Shown one piece after another: positions 44,449-53,693 of a stretch of 64,000 bases of DNA. The DNA comes from an uncultured Muribaculaceae bacterium (GTDB taxonomy: Bacteria > Bacteroidota > Bacteroidia > Bacteroidales > Muribaculaceae): NCBI GenBank assembly GCA_944321705.1, contig CALUMG010000008.1:1-64000 (forward strand). Reading direction: 5' to 3'. Numbering within the stretch: position 1 is the first letter of the stretch; each line of letters begins with the position of its first letter. Both the position numbers and the translations under genes were made by a program. The notes beneath the pieces were generated by a model, which saw only the letters and a program-made list of their open reading frames with translations, made no database searches and was not told where the DNA came from.

Positions 44449-45933
44449 ATGAACAAACGGAAAAATAATATGCACTCAAGCACAAGGAACAGGTCTGTCA
44501 ATCAGACTTGTTTCTTGTACTTGATTCCAATCGCAATTTTAACATTGACCGCATGCGAGCCGACAAATATCGCCGAAAACGAAGTCATAAATACTTTTAC
44601 CGGTGAAATCGCAAAGTACGACGAACTATCGGCCGGCACAGCGACAATATTCAGTACCACCAAGTTTGCCTACGATACCGAAGCACCATGGGTGACCGGT
44701 GACCTGTATTCGCGATTCCTGCAAGGCGACTTGCTATATGATGACCGGCGCATTCCCGAAGTCGACGGCTTCGATGTGGGAGGATTAGGCCCTGTTTATG
44801 CAGGTTTCTCCTGTGGCAGTTGCCACAACAATGCAGGACGCACGGCATCGACGCTATGGAGTGAAGGAGGAAGCGGAAGCAATGGGTTCTCGTCTTGTCT
44901 CATATACATTACTCGCAAAGATGGTGGATTCATGCGCAATTATGGCCGCGTGTTGCACGACCAAAGTGCGATAATCGGAGTAAAACCCGAAGGAAAATTA
45001 AAAGTAAATTACACTTATGAATCTTTCACATTTCCCGATGGCGAACCTTACGAACTGGCTACGCCGCATTACAGCATCACTGAGTGGTATGCCGATTCTT
45101 TAAAGCCTGAGGACCTTGTCATATCGGTACGCATACCGCTCCGACATGTAGGCATGGGCCAAATGATGAGCATTGATCAAGAAGAACTGAAGCGACTCGC
45201 CTTACAAAGCAATTATCCTGAATATGGAATAAGCGGACGTATTAACTACGTCACAGAACGCGGTATTAAACAAATCGGCATATCTGGCAATAAAGCCCAG
45301 CATGCCGACTTGACGGTGGAATTAGGATTTTCTTCCGACCTCGGCGTTACCAACGACCGATATCCTGAAGAGGTCTCTCAAAACCAAGACCAATACAATC
45401 AGATATTTCCCAATGGCAATCATGGCATACAAGTTTCCACCGAAGACATGGAACTCGTAGACCTGTACATGCATACTCTCGGTGTTCCTGCACCTCGCAA
45501 TGTCGATGACCCTGAAGTCTTGAGGGGAAAAGAAAAATTTTATGAAGCAAAGTGCCATCTATGCCACACGCCGACACTGCACACTCGCTCATCAAGAGTG
45601 GCTTTGCTCAACGGCACAGAATTACCGTGGCTCAGTGGTCAAGTAATCCATCCCTACAGTGATTATCTGCTGCACGACATGGGAGCCGGATTAAATGACG
45701 ATTATCCGTCGGGGACGGCAGCAGGTTATGAATGGCGCACCACTCCTTTGTGGGGCATCGGCCTGCAAGAGGCGGTAAACGGGCACACCGAATTTCTTCA
45801 TGACGGGCGTGCACGCAATCTCATCGAAGCTATCATGTGGCATGGAGGAGAAGCTGCTGCATCGCGCGAGTTGTTCAGCCGCATGAGCAAAGAAGACCGA
45901 GATGCAGTCATAACTTTCCTGCAAAGCCTGTGA
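44449..45933 (+). CDS. Di-haem oxidoreductase family lipoprotein
   Basis: A 494-residue exported protein with lipobox LTAC (Cys36 from this start; an ATG at 44470 gives a shorter signal). Two haem c sites are visible, SCGSCH (Cys122-His126) and CHLCH (Cys369-His373), and the C-terminal pattern LSGQVIHPYSDYLLHDMG with HDGRARNL is typical of the DHOR/putative thiol oxidoreductase family (PF06537), related to MauG/cytochrome c peroxidases. Homologues in proteobacteria neighbour imelysin genes and are thought to change metal oxidation state during uptake. Here it directly follows the imelysin gene (38 bases). Haem attachment would be by CcsBA at 49.3 kb. Confidence 0.9.
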   Translation: MNKRKNNMHSSTRNRSVNQTCFLYLIPIAILTLTACEPTNIAENEVINTFTGEIAKYDELSAGTATIFSTTKFAYDTEAPWVTGDLYSRFLQGDLLYDDRRIPEVDGFDVGGLGPVYAGFSCGSCHNNAGRTASTLWSEGGSGSNGFSSCLIYITRKDGGFMRNYGRVLHDQSAIIGVKPEGKLKVNYTYESFTFPDGEPYELATPHYSITEWYADSLKPEDLVISVRIPLRHVGMGQMMSIDQEELKRLALQSNYPEYGISGRINYVTERGIKQIGISGNKAQHADLTVELGFSSDLGVTNDRYPEEVSQNQDQYNQIFPNGNHGIQVSTEDMELVDLYMHTLGVPAPRNVDDPEVLRGKEKFYEAKCHLCHTPTLHTRSSRVALLNGTELPWLSGQVIHPYSDYLLHDMGAGLNDDYPSGTAAGYEWRTTPLWGIGLQEAVNGHTEFLHDGRARNLIEAIMWHGGEAAASRELFSRMSKEDRDAVITFLQSL

Positions 45934-45988
45934 CTTCTCTTTTGTTATACATTTCTATCGTTACATTTCAATTTTAACACAATTCAAC

Positions 45989-47230
45989 ATGAATCTTTAT
46001 ACTAAAGCAATTACCATAATCACGGTTGCCGCGGCATTTGCATTCAACCAGCACATGCAAGCACAAACAACCGATATAGATGACAAATATGTCGAAAGCG
46101 ACGTGGTTCCGCTCGCCGGCAAAAAAGGATTTTCGTTCAGCACCAAAGCAGGCGATTTCCTCTTCAAGCCATACGCGTTGATCCAAGCCACTGGCAATTT
46201 CAATTACTACGACGATGAAGGCTTGAATCTTGCCGAAGTTGACAATGTTGCAAACAGCGGATTTGCCATACCTAACGCCATTATCGGTTTCAGTGGAAAA
46301 GCTTTTGGAATAGTAACTTTCAATTTCGCACTCAATGCGGCAAAAAGTGGAGGAGAATTGTTGCAACAAGCTTGGTTTGATGTGAATTTTAAAGAAAGCT
46401 TGCGCTTGCGTGCCGGTAAATTCAAGACTCCTTTCCAGCATGGATATTTGACAACTCTCGGACAAACACTGTTTCCGGCACTGCCATCGTCAATGACTAC
46501 GCCGGTGCGCACCAACTTGAGCTTGGATGCCGTGCAACCAAGCATTTACACAGGATTTGACATAGGAGTGCAACTACATGGAACAATCAAAAACAGATAC
46601 GGATATGAAGTGGGTATATTCAACGGTTCGGGCATCGGTGTCAATACGGCAACCGTGGGAACAAGCGATGACCACCGATGGCTGCCTTCTTTGCTATATG
46701 CCGCACGATTATCCTACATGCCTAAAGGGGAAATGCCTACCCACCAAGGTGATCCGGGAGACTTGCATAACGACAAAATGATTCTTGCATTGTCGGGCAG
46801 CTTGAAAGTGGAAGGGAACAGCGAAAGTTCAAACGACTTTCGTGGCGGAGTGGAATTTGCATGGATCAAAGACCGCCTTTACCTTGCTGCCGAAGCTTAT
46901 CTGCTGAACATGCAATGGACAAAGCGAATGCAACGCAGCGGCTCATTCACTTCATGGGGTGCTTATGCCCAAGCCGGATATTTCATTACCGATAAGTTCC
47001 AACTTGCAGGCCGATATGACTTTTTCGACCGTAACGGTGTAGATGTTGCAGGATTCTTGAACATGCCTGCCGTAGGATTCAATTATTTCTTTGTCAATTG
47101 CAATCTTAAATTGCAAGCCATGTACCAATACATAGGCAAATGGGGGCATGATACCCAACTTGAACGTGACAATGACGACATGGGAATGGCTTATCACAGT
47201 GCAACCGTAATGTTGCAATACACATTTTAG
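45989..47230 (+). CDS. Second outer membrane porin (phosphate-selective porin-like)
   Basis: A 413-residue exported barrel protein (signal peptide residues 1-25, MQAQ cleavage region). The N-terminal GFSFSTKAGDFLFKPYALIQATG and the FKTPFQHGYLTTLG segment are typical of porin O/P-like proteins of Bacteroidota (quoted in part). It ends in MLQYTF, the aromatic last strand that the BAM machine recognises. Gene order places it between the di-haem oxidoreductase and a mono-haem lipoprotein. It differs clearly from the porin at 41.8 kb, so the operon has two distinct channels. Confidence 0.82.
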   Translation: MNLYTKAITIITVAAAFAFNQHMQAQTTDIDDKYVESDVVPLAGKKGFSFSTKAGDFLFKPYALIQATGNFNYYDDEGLNLAEVDNVANSGFAIPNAIIGFSGKAFGIVTFNFALNAAKSGGELLQQAWFDVNFKESLRLRAGKFKTPFQHGYLTTLGQTLFPALPSSMTTPVRTNLSLDAVQPSIYTGFDIGVQLHGTIKNRYGYEVGIFNGSGIGVNTATVGTSDDHRWLPSLLYAARLSYMPKGEMPTHQGDPGDLHNDKMILALSGSLKVEGNSESSNDFRGGVEFAWIKDRLYLAAEAYLLNMQWTKRMQRSGSFTSWGAYAQAGYFITDKFQLAGRYDFFDRNGVDVAGFLNMPAVGFNYFFVNCNLKLQAMYQYIGKWGHDTQLERDNDDMGMAYHSATVMLQYTF

Positions 47231-47274
47231 CCGTTACTGTCATTACAATAGGAAAACCTTACAACTTGAGCGAA

Positions 47275-47991
47275 ATGAAATTGTTAAAAATAACAACCTG
47301 CCTATGCCTCGGCTGCGCAACTTTGACTCCTCTGCAAAGTTGCGACAGCGGAGACATATACCCCGAAGAAAACTTGCAGGACACGCGTACCATAACGGCA
47401 ACTTTCTCTTTTCATCACTCTTCAACAATACCTACAGGCAGAGAACGGAAAATAGCCCTTGCCGCCTTGGCTTCGCCCGATGACTTGCAACCATTAAGAC
47501 TCGAACGAATATCATCGGCACAAGACGAAGACCCTGTTACGATAACTCTTTCTTCTGTGCCTGCCGATGCAGGAACAATAGCATTAGTCCTTACAAATCA
47601 AAATTCGGAAATAATGTACACTTTCTTTTCCCGACAGATAGCCGGCGGAACCAACGACTTATCAATTGAAGGAGGAGACATAGAACTTGCTTCTTTCGAC
47701 AGACTGCAAGCACAGATGTTCAACCTAAGTTGCATTTCATGCCACACTTCGGGAAACGCATCGGCCGGACTTAACTTATCGGAAGGCAACAGCTATGGAA
47801 TGATTGTAAACAAGCCTTCCTATAAATCCGACAAACTGATTGTCGATCCCGGAAATCCTTCCAACAGCCTTATAATAGACCAGCTTGTCGATTATGAAAT
47901 AGGAGGATTCCACACCACATTGTCTACACTTCGAACCGAAGACATAACTTTACTCGAAGTATGGGTCAATAATGGCGCAAAAAATGATTGA
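47275..47991 (+). CDS. Mono-haem c-type cytochrome lipoprotein
   Basis: A 238-residue lipoprotein starting at the ATG at 47275, lipobox LQSC (Cys23). After a beta-rich N-terminal part (about 35-125) comes a single CISCH haem site (Cys153-His157), then a helix and the sequence LIVDPGNPSNSLI, as in cytochrome domains of planctomycete-type cytochrome c proteins. It is the last gene of the porin/imelysin/DHOR operon and could pass electrons to or from the di-haem protein. The distal methionine ligand is not assigned with certainty. Confidence 0.8.
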   Translation: MKLLKITTCLCLGCATLTPLQSCDSGDIYPEENLQDTRTITATFSFHHSSTIPTGRERKIALAALASPDDLQPLRLERISSAQDEDPVTITLSSVPADAGTIALVLTNQNSEIMYTFFSRQIAGGTNDLSIEGGDIELASFDRLQAQMFNLSCISCHTSGNASAGLNLSEGNSYGMIVNKPSYKSDKLIVDPGNPSNSLIIDQLVDYEIGGFHTTLSTLRTEDITLLEVWVNNGAKND

Positions 47992-48037
47992 CAAACCTTT
48001 TTGCTACAAAAAGACCTGCTGTATGTCTCAAATTTTA

Positions 48038-48045
48038 TATCTTCG
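48038..48045 (+). promoter_or_regulatory. Possible -7 element for the Rid-family gene
   Basis: TATCTTCG differs by one base from TAnnTTTG and lies 32 bases before the ATG at 48077. No -33 element was clear. If used, it rules out the starts upstream of about 48052. Confidence 0.3.
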
Positions 48046-48076
48046 CAGTAATGTCTCAATAGACCACCTATTTGAC

Positions 48077-49270
48077 ATGCACGGAAACAAGCATGAGAAT
48101 AATCATTTTTCAACATGTATGGAAAATAAAAAATGCCGACACATGAGAAAAAACATATCAGTTGAATTTTCCGAGTTCCTCACCGAACTCGAAGTGCCAG
48201 AATACCACATGATGATACATGGCACCAATCCTGCCTTGACTTTTGCAGAACAAGTTTACAACATAAAAGCAACATTTAACGATACTATAAACTATGTCGT
48301 TCCCGGCGCGGTCCCCGTATTCTGCCGTTTTTTCCTGAGCGACGCTGCCAATCAGGCCCAATTCATTCAAGAAGTTTTCAAAGACATGCCGCCATGTGCC
48401 ATGTCGATGGTGCAACAGCCGCCTCTCGACGGGACAAAAGTTGCATTATGGGTCTACATGCTGAAAGATATTGAACCTTCTCGTTCAGATGACGGAATGA
48501 TTACATTCTCCCACAATGGATACGAACACTTGTGGACTGCCGGCATACATGGGCAAAACGGCTCGTCGGAAATGCAAACTCTCGACATCTTCAACAAATA
48601 CCTTGATGCGCTGTCGAGAAAGGGATGTGAATTGGCTTCCGATTGCATCCGCACATGGTTTTTCGTTCAGGATGTCGATGTAAACTATGCCGGCGTGGTA
48701 AAAGCCCGAAATGACGTGTTCGCCACCCAAGGATTGACTAAAGACACACACTTCATTGCAAGCACAGGCATAGGCGGAGGACATGCCGACCCTGAAATAT
48801 CGGTACAAATGGATGCCTATGCGGTAAAAGGATTGAAAAAAGAACAAATTAGATACCTTTATGCCCCTACGCACCTTAATCCCACCTATGAATACGGTGT
48901 AAGTTTTGAACGAGGCGTATGCGTGGATTATGGAGAACGTAGGCATGTTTTCATTTCAGGAACAGCAAGCATCGACAATAAAGGCAAAATAGTACACCCG
49001 GGCGACATTAGGAAACAAGCCGAAAGAATGATTGAAAATGTCGAAACACTACTTGCCGAAGCCGATTGCACATTTGACGACATGGGACAAATGTTAATAT
49101 ACCTGCGCGACATTGCCGATTACTCGGTTGTCAAAGACATATATGACAAGCGATTCCCCAACATGCCGCGTGTCATCCTGCTCGCTCCTGTGTGCCGTCC
49201 CGGCTGGCTTATAGAAATGGAATGCATGGGCGTGAAATTCATGACAAATCACAATTTCCGCGATTTTTAA
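48077..49270 (+). CDS. Two-domain YjgF/Rid (chorismatase-like) family protein
   Basis: A protein of 397 residues if it starts at 48077; ATGs at 48119 and 48143 are also possible and the start is unsure. The C-terminal half (about 260-390) is a Rid/YjgF-type domain with RHVFISGTASIDNKG, LAEADCTFDDMGQMLIYLRD and CRPGWLIEMECMGV, the last keeping the arginine and glutamate found in imine deaminases. The N-terminal half resembles the degenerate first domain of chorismatase-like FkbO/Hyg5 proteins. Activity could be imine hydrolysis or chorismate hydrolysis; this is not settled by sequence. It lies just upstream of ccsBA (41 bases to the chosen start). Confidence 0.78.
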   Translation: MHGNKHENNHFSTCMENKKCRHMRKNISVEFSEFLTELEVPEYHMMIHGTNPALTFAEQVYNIKATFNDTINYVVPGAVPVFCRFFLSDAANQAQFIQEVFKDMPPCAMSMVQQPPLDGTKVALWVYMLKDIEPSRSDDGMITFSHNGYEHLWTAGIHGQNGSSEMQTLDIFNKYLDALSRKGCELASDCIRTWFFVQDVDVNYAGVVKARNDVFATQGLTKDTHFIASTGIGGGHADPEISVQMDAYAVKGLKKEQIRYLYAPTHLNPTYEYGVSFERGVCVDYGERRHVFISGTASIDNKGKIVHPGDIRKQAERMIENVETLLAEADCTFDDMGQMLIYLRDIADYSVVKDIYDKRFPNMPRVILLAPVCRPGWLIEMECMGVKFMTNHNFRDF

Positions 49271-49311
49271 AATTTTAGTCCCATTTGCGGCACTCTTTTC
49301 CTGCACGAAAC

Positions 49312-51357
49312 GTGTTACGAAAGATAATTATAACAATTTACATCATATTGGTTGCCACGCTCATTGCGGCAACCATAGTCGAGCGCGTACAAGGGACAGC
49401 GTTCGTACAAGATTTTCTGTATCATTCCTTATGGTTCGGCTGCATGTGGGGTGTTCTGGCCGTGACGGCCACGATGCTCTTCGTGCAGCTCTCTTTTTGG
49501 CGTCAACTATCCCGGTTCTTGCTGCACGCTTCACTGCTTGTCATCCTGTTGGGAGCATTGGCAACCTACATAAACGGAGAAAACGGATATTTGCATCTGC
49601 GCAACGGTGAATCGGCACGGCAGTTCATTCTATCGAGCGACGGCTCACGACAAAATATGCCGTTCGAAATGAAACTCGACAATTTTGAAATAGAATATTA
49701 TCCCGGAACAGACATGCCTGCCGACTACATAAGCAACATTACTTGCACCGATGGAAGCTCAATGCCGGTCAAAGCGGAAATATCAATGAACAAAATTTTC
49801 ACTCGCGACGGATACCGATTTTATCAATCATCATTCGACCACGACAAGCAAGGCAGCATCCTGTATGTCAATTACGACCCTTACGGCACAGCCATCACCT
49901 ATGCCGGCTATGTCATGCTCGTCTTTTCCATGATTATATTGTTGCTCGACCGTAAAAGTGAATTTAGGAAACTGCTTCGTAATCCTTTGCTAAAAAAAAG
50001 CCTACCAGCATTGGCCATCCTGTTCTCAACCATGCAATTACAGGCCGAAGTGAAGACTTTGCCTGTGCTTGACCGAGCCTCAGCCGACAGTCTTGCGTCC
50101 AAACAAATAATCTACAACGGACGTGTGGCCCCATTCAACACGTTGGCTCGTGATTTCCTGCAAAAATTGTCGGGTCACGATTCCTATGATAATTTGACAC
50201 CCGAGCAAGTGATTGGAGGATGGTTGCTACATCCCGAAATTTGGCAAGACGAACCCATGATTTTAATCAAAAACAAGCAATTGCGCGAAAAATTAGGGCT
50301 CAAAAACGAATATGCAGCTTTGACTGACCTATTTGACGGCAAGAATTATTTATTGCAACAATACTGGGATGAGTATGGAGGTTCGGGCAAAATGGGAAAA
50401 GCCATAAGGGATGTTGATGAAAAAGTGGGATTGATTCTCATGTTGCGCAACGGCACATTGATTGTTCCTATTCCCGAAGATGGTTCGGTGGAACGGCTGC
50501 CCGACATGAAAATAAATGCCGAACTCCTGTACAACAGGCTCCCTTTCGACCGGCTAATGTTCATGACCTGCATCACTCTCGGCATACTGTCTTTTATCCG
50601 GATATTATACGGCACTACTCGACAATCTATTAAACGGCACGCGACCTTGCGAAAAATAGATTGTTTTTTCAAAATCGCACTGATTGCCGCAATGCTGTTC
50701 CACTTATGCAGTTACATCCTAAGGTGGTACATAAGCAACCGCATCCCTTTAAGCAACGGATATGAAACAATGCAATTTCTCGCATTATGCACACTTGTCA
50801 CCGCAGTCGCACTTTGCCGCAGATTCTCATTTGCAATTCCATTTGGATTTATTTTAGCAGGATTTACTTTGCTTGTGGCCCATATAAGCAAAATGGATCC
50901 TCAGATAACACAACTCATGCCTGTACTCGTTTCGCCATGGTTGAGCGCCCATGTGTCGGTGATAATGATAGCTTATTGCTTGCTTGCATTCATAATGCTC
51001 GATGGAGTTCTGGCACTTATCCTGATATCGCATGAAAGTTGCACCGAACAAGTGAAGCAACTCACCCTGCTAAGCCGGTTATTGCTATATCCGGCAGTTT
51101 TTCTGCTAACCATTGGCATATTCCTCGGAGCCGTATGGGCCAATGTGTCATGGGGCCGCTATTGGGCATGGGACCCGAAAGAAGTGTGGGCATTGATAAC
51201 ATTGCTCATATATGCCGCGGCATTCCACACGAGCAGCATAAAGGCATTTGCTCGTCCTCGCTTCTTCCACATTTACATGGTGGGGGCATTCCTGGCCGTG
51301 TTGATGACCTACTTCGGGGTCAACTACCTGCTTGGAGGCATGCATAGTTATGCTTGA
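49312..51357 (+). CDS. ccsBA: ResB-CcsA fusion: system II cytochrome c biogenesis protein
   Basis: A membrane protein of about 681 residues that exports haem and ligates it to CxxCH cytochromes. The N-terminal part is ResB/CcsB-like, with TM segments near the start, a periplasmic beta domain and another TM near 205. The C-terminal half is CcsA with several TM segments, conserved histidines, and the tryptophan-rich WWD signature WGRYWAWDPKEVW. No ATG fits the start; GTG at 49312 (reading LRKIIITIYI after the first residue) or TTG at 49285 are the options. The clustered haem proteins at 44.4 and 47.3 kb, and the PD40 protein at 11-12.5 kb, are likely clients. Confidence 0.92.
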   Translation: MLRKIIITIYIILVATLIAATIVERVQGTAFVQDFLYHSLWFGCMWGVLAVTATMLFVQLSFWRQLSRFLLHASLLVILLGALATYINGENGYLHLRNGESARQFILSSDGSRQNMPFEMKLDNFEIEYYPGTDMPADYISNITCTDGSSMPVKAEISMNKIFTRDGYRFYQSSFDHDKQGSILYVNYDPYGTAITYAGYVMLVFSMIILLLDRKSEFRKLLRNPLLKKSLPALAILFSTMQLQAEVKTLPVLDRASADSLASKQIIYNGRVAPFNTLARDFLQKLSGHDSYDNLTPEQVIGGWLLHPEIWQDEPMILIKNKQLREKLGLKNEYAALTDLFDGKNYLLQQYWDEYGGSGKMGKAIRDVDEKVGLILMLRNGTLIVPIPEDGSVERLPDMKINAELLYNRLPFDRLMFMTCITLGILSFIRILYGTTRQSIKRHATLRKIDCFFKIALIAAMLFHLCSYILRWYISNRIPLSNGYETMQFLALCTLVTAVALCRRFSFAIPFGFILAGFTLLVAHISKMDPQITQLMPVLVSPWLSAHVSVIMIAYCLLAFIMLDGVLALILISHESCTEQVKQLTLLSRLLLYPAVFLLTIGIFLGAVWANVSWGRYWAWDPKEVWALITLLIYAAAFHTSSIKAFARPRFFHIYMVGAFLAVLMTYFGVNYLLGGMHSYA

Positions 51358-51378
51358 CGGCCGACCGCCAGTTGCAAA

Positions 51379-52260
51379 TCATGCACTTTCGTAAAATTTC
51401 TCCCTGTAATGTTTTGGCGACATGCCAAGATTCTTTTTCACATATTTTCCAAAGAAAGATATACTTGAAAATTCCAGTTCGTGAGTTATCTCCTTTATTC
51501 CTTTCTCGGTTCTTGTCAACAGGAACTTCACATCCTTTATCACAAAGGAAGTAATTATGTCGGATGCCGTTTTTCCGCTTATCTCCTTACATACCGCCGA
51601 CAAATACTTTGGTGTGACATTCAACTTGTCGGCATAATAAGACACCGACCGAGGTCGTGGATACAACGACATGATGATGCGCGTAAATTCGTTGAACAAG
51701 CGTTCGGAAGATGAAAAATTGGGATTTTCAAGTTTCACCGACATCCCTATCACGTCTCGCAATTGATACAACAAAGCCTGCACCAAGGAACATATTATCT
51801 CATCCCCGTAAGACGTAGGCTTGTCTAAGATACGAGCCTTGATGAAATCATAATATTGGCACATCAGGCCGGTATTCTTCTTATCTAAGGTAATAATAGA
51901 AGATTTTTCAAAGAAACACAGCACATCCCACATGTTTCCCGGGACGAATATCATATTTTTTATATAATCGGGAGAAAAGAATATTCCAAGCAATCTGACA
52001 TCTGGATTATACTTTAACTCAAGAAACACATTTGGATGGTAAATCAATATGTCATTTTCATTTATTGTTATCGTCTTGTCGTGTTCAATTGCCTGCACGC
52101 ATCCTTTAAGACACAATAAAAAACCGATCATCCTTATCCGCATTTGGCTGCATTCCGTTATACCTTCGGCCAAAACCAAGTCGCCATTGCCATATACAAC
52201 TACCCTGTCGTCCGATTTGCTAATTTTTTTAAAAACGTCTCCGGTTAAAATATTTGCCAT
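51379..52260 (-). CDS. AraC-family transcriptional regulator
   Basis: A 293-residue regulator starting at 52260 (MANILTG); the longer start at 52272 is also an option. The N-terminal half is a cupin-like sensing domain (ENDILIYHPNVF). The C-terminal 100 residues form the two helix-turn-helix AraC DNA-binding domain (YYADKLNVTPKYLSAVCKE and EITHELEFSSISFFGKYVKK, then LGMSPKHYR). It stands alone between converging ccsBA and the suf terminator, and its targets are unknown. Confidence 0.92.
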   Translation of the reverse strand: MANILTGDVFKKISKSDDRVVVYGNGDLVLAEGITECSQMRIRMIGFLLCLKGCVQAIEHDKTITINENDILIYHPNVFLELKYNPDVRLLGIFFSPDYIKNMIFVPGNMWDVLCFFEKSSIITLDKKNTGLMCQYYDFIKARILDKPTSYGDEIICSLVQALLYQLRDVIGMSVKLENPNFSSSERLFNEFTRIIMSLYPRPRSVSYYADKLNVTPKYLSAVCKEISGKTASDIITSFVIKDVKFLLTRTEKGIKEITHELEFSSISFFGKYVKKNLGMSPKHYREKFYESA

Positions 52261-52395
52261 ACAAAATGCCAATTTACTTTGGATGACAAAATAACTGAAT
52301 ATTTTTCATTTAAATGTGATTGATTTTTCCCAATTAATGTAACTATTTTCTTCCGCATGCGGTCTTTAATCTACAACACGGCCATAATTGGCGAT

Positions 52396-52434
52396 AAAAA
52401 GCGAGCCCGAAACTCGTTCATAGCTTCGGGCTCG
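52396..52434 (-). terminator. Terminator of the suf operon
   Basis: A perfect 10-bp GC-rich stem (52402-52411 with 52425-52434) is followed on the minus strand by CTTTTTATC. It lies 27 bases past the sufS stop. Confidence 0.88.
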
Positions 52435-52460
52435 TCTGCCAAGTTATGTGCATGATATAT

Positions 52461-53684
52461 TTATTTCTTATGGAACATTTCTGTCACCTTTGCCACTGCC
52501 TTGACAAACGTGTCTACTTCTTCCATAGTGTTGTACATGGCAAATGAAGCCCTGACTGTTCCTTCTATGCCTAAAGAAGTCATGAGCGGTTGTGCGCAAT
52601 GATGACCGGTGCGCATAGCTACCCCGAATTTATCGAGCAGCATTCCCATGTCATAATGATGAATACCATCCACAAGGAACGAAATGACGGCATCCTTGCT
52701 GCCTGACGTTCCATATATTTTCATGCCGGGAATTTTATTTAGCCCTTCGGTAGCCGCCGTCAAGAGTTCCTGTTCATGGGCTGACATGTTGTCAAGACCT
52801 ATGGAATTTACATATTCAAGAGCCCGACCCAACGCGACAATTCCCACAAAATCGGGCGTGCCGGCTTCAAATTTAAACGGCAACTCGGCAAAAGTGGTCT
52901 TTTCAAAAGATACATGGCCTATCATTTCGCCGCCGCCTTGATAAGGAGACAGATTTTCAAGCATCCTACGCTTGCCATACAGCACTCCGACTCCTGTCGG
53001 GCCGTAAACCTTATGGCCCGAAAATGCGTAGAAATCGGCATCAAGGTCGGTAACGTCCACTTGATGATGCGCTACTGCCTGAGCTCCGTCCACAAGGACA
53101 GGCACTCCATGCTTATGTGCTATCTCAACCATCTTCTTCACCGGATTCACCGTACCGAGCACATTGGATACATGCGTCAAGGCTACAAAACGTGTATTAT
53201 CGGTGAACATGTCTTCATACGCATCAAGCATCACATCACCATTTGCGTCTATAGGCACCACGCGCAAGATAATGCGCTTCGTGCGTTGCAACAATTGCCA
53301 AGGGACTATGTTGGAATGATGCTCCATGACAGTCAAGATTATCTCATCGCCATTGCACAGAGTATCACTAAACGACGATGCGACAAGATTTATGCTTTCG
53401 GTCGTTCCTCGTGTAAATACAATCTCCTCGGTCGAACCGGCATTAATGAATTGACGCACTTTTTCACGCGCCTTTTCCATCATGTCGGTAGCCTCCTGCG
53501 AAAGAGTGTGCACGCCGCGATGCACGTTGGCCTTATGCGAATAATACATGTCGGTTATGCAATCCACTACGCAACGCGGCGTTTGCGATGTGGCAGCATT
53601 GTCAAGATACACAAGCGGCATCCCCGACATGTCTCGTTTCAATATGGGAAAATCCTCCCTTATCTTATTTATATCGAGTGGCAT
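52461..53684 (-). CDS. sufS: Cysteine desulfurase SufS
   Basis: A 407-residue PLP enzyme that takes sulfur from cysteine for Fe-S cluster assembly. The PLP lysine is Lys225 in SGHKVYGP and the active-site cysteine is Cys363 in RTGHHCAQP, the group II (SufS) type. EHHSNIVPWQ and FEAGTPDF are conserved. It is the last gene of the suf operon, 9 bases after sufD. No SufE or SufU partner gene is seen in this window. Confidence 0.96.
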   Translation of the reverse strand: MPLDINKIREDFPILKRDMSGMPLVYLDNAATSQTPRCVVDCITDMYYSHKANVHRGVHTLSQEATDMMEKAREKVRQFINAGSTEEIVFTRGTTESINLVASSFSDTLCNGDEIILTVMEHHSNIVPWQLLQRTKRIILRVVPIDANGDVMLDAYEDMFTDNTRFVALTHVSNVLGTVNPVKKMVEIAHKHGVPVLVDGAQAVAHHQVDVTDLDADFYAFSGHKVYGPTGVGVLYGKRRMLENLSPYQGGGEMIGHVSFEKTTFAELPFKFEAGTPDFVGIVALGRALEYVNSIGLDNMSAHEQELLTAATEGLNKIPGMKIYGTSGSKDAVISFLVDGIHHYDMGMLLDKFGVAMRTGHHCAQPLMTSLGIEGTVRASFAMYNTMEEVDTFVKAVAKVTEMFHKK

Positions 53685-53693
53685 GATAATGTT

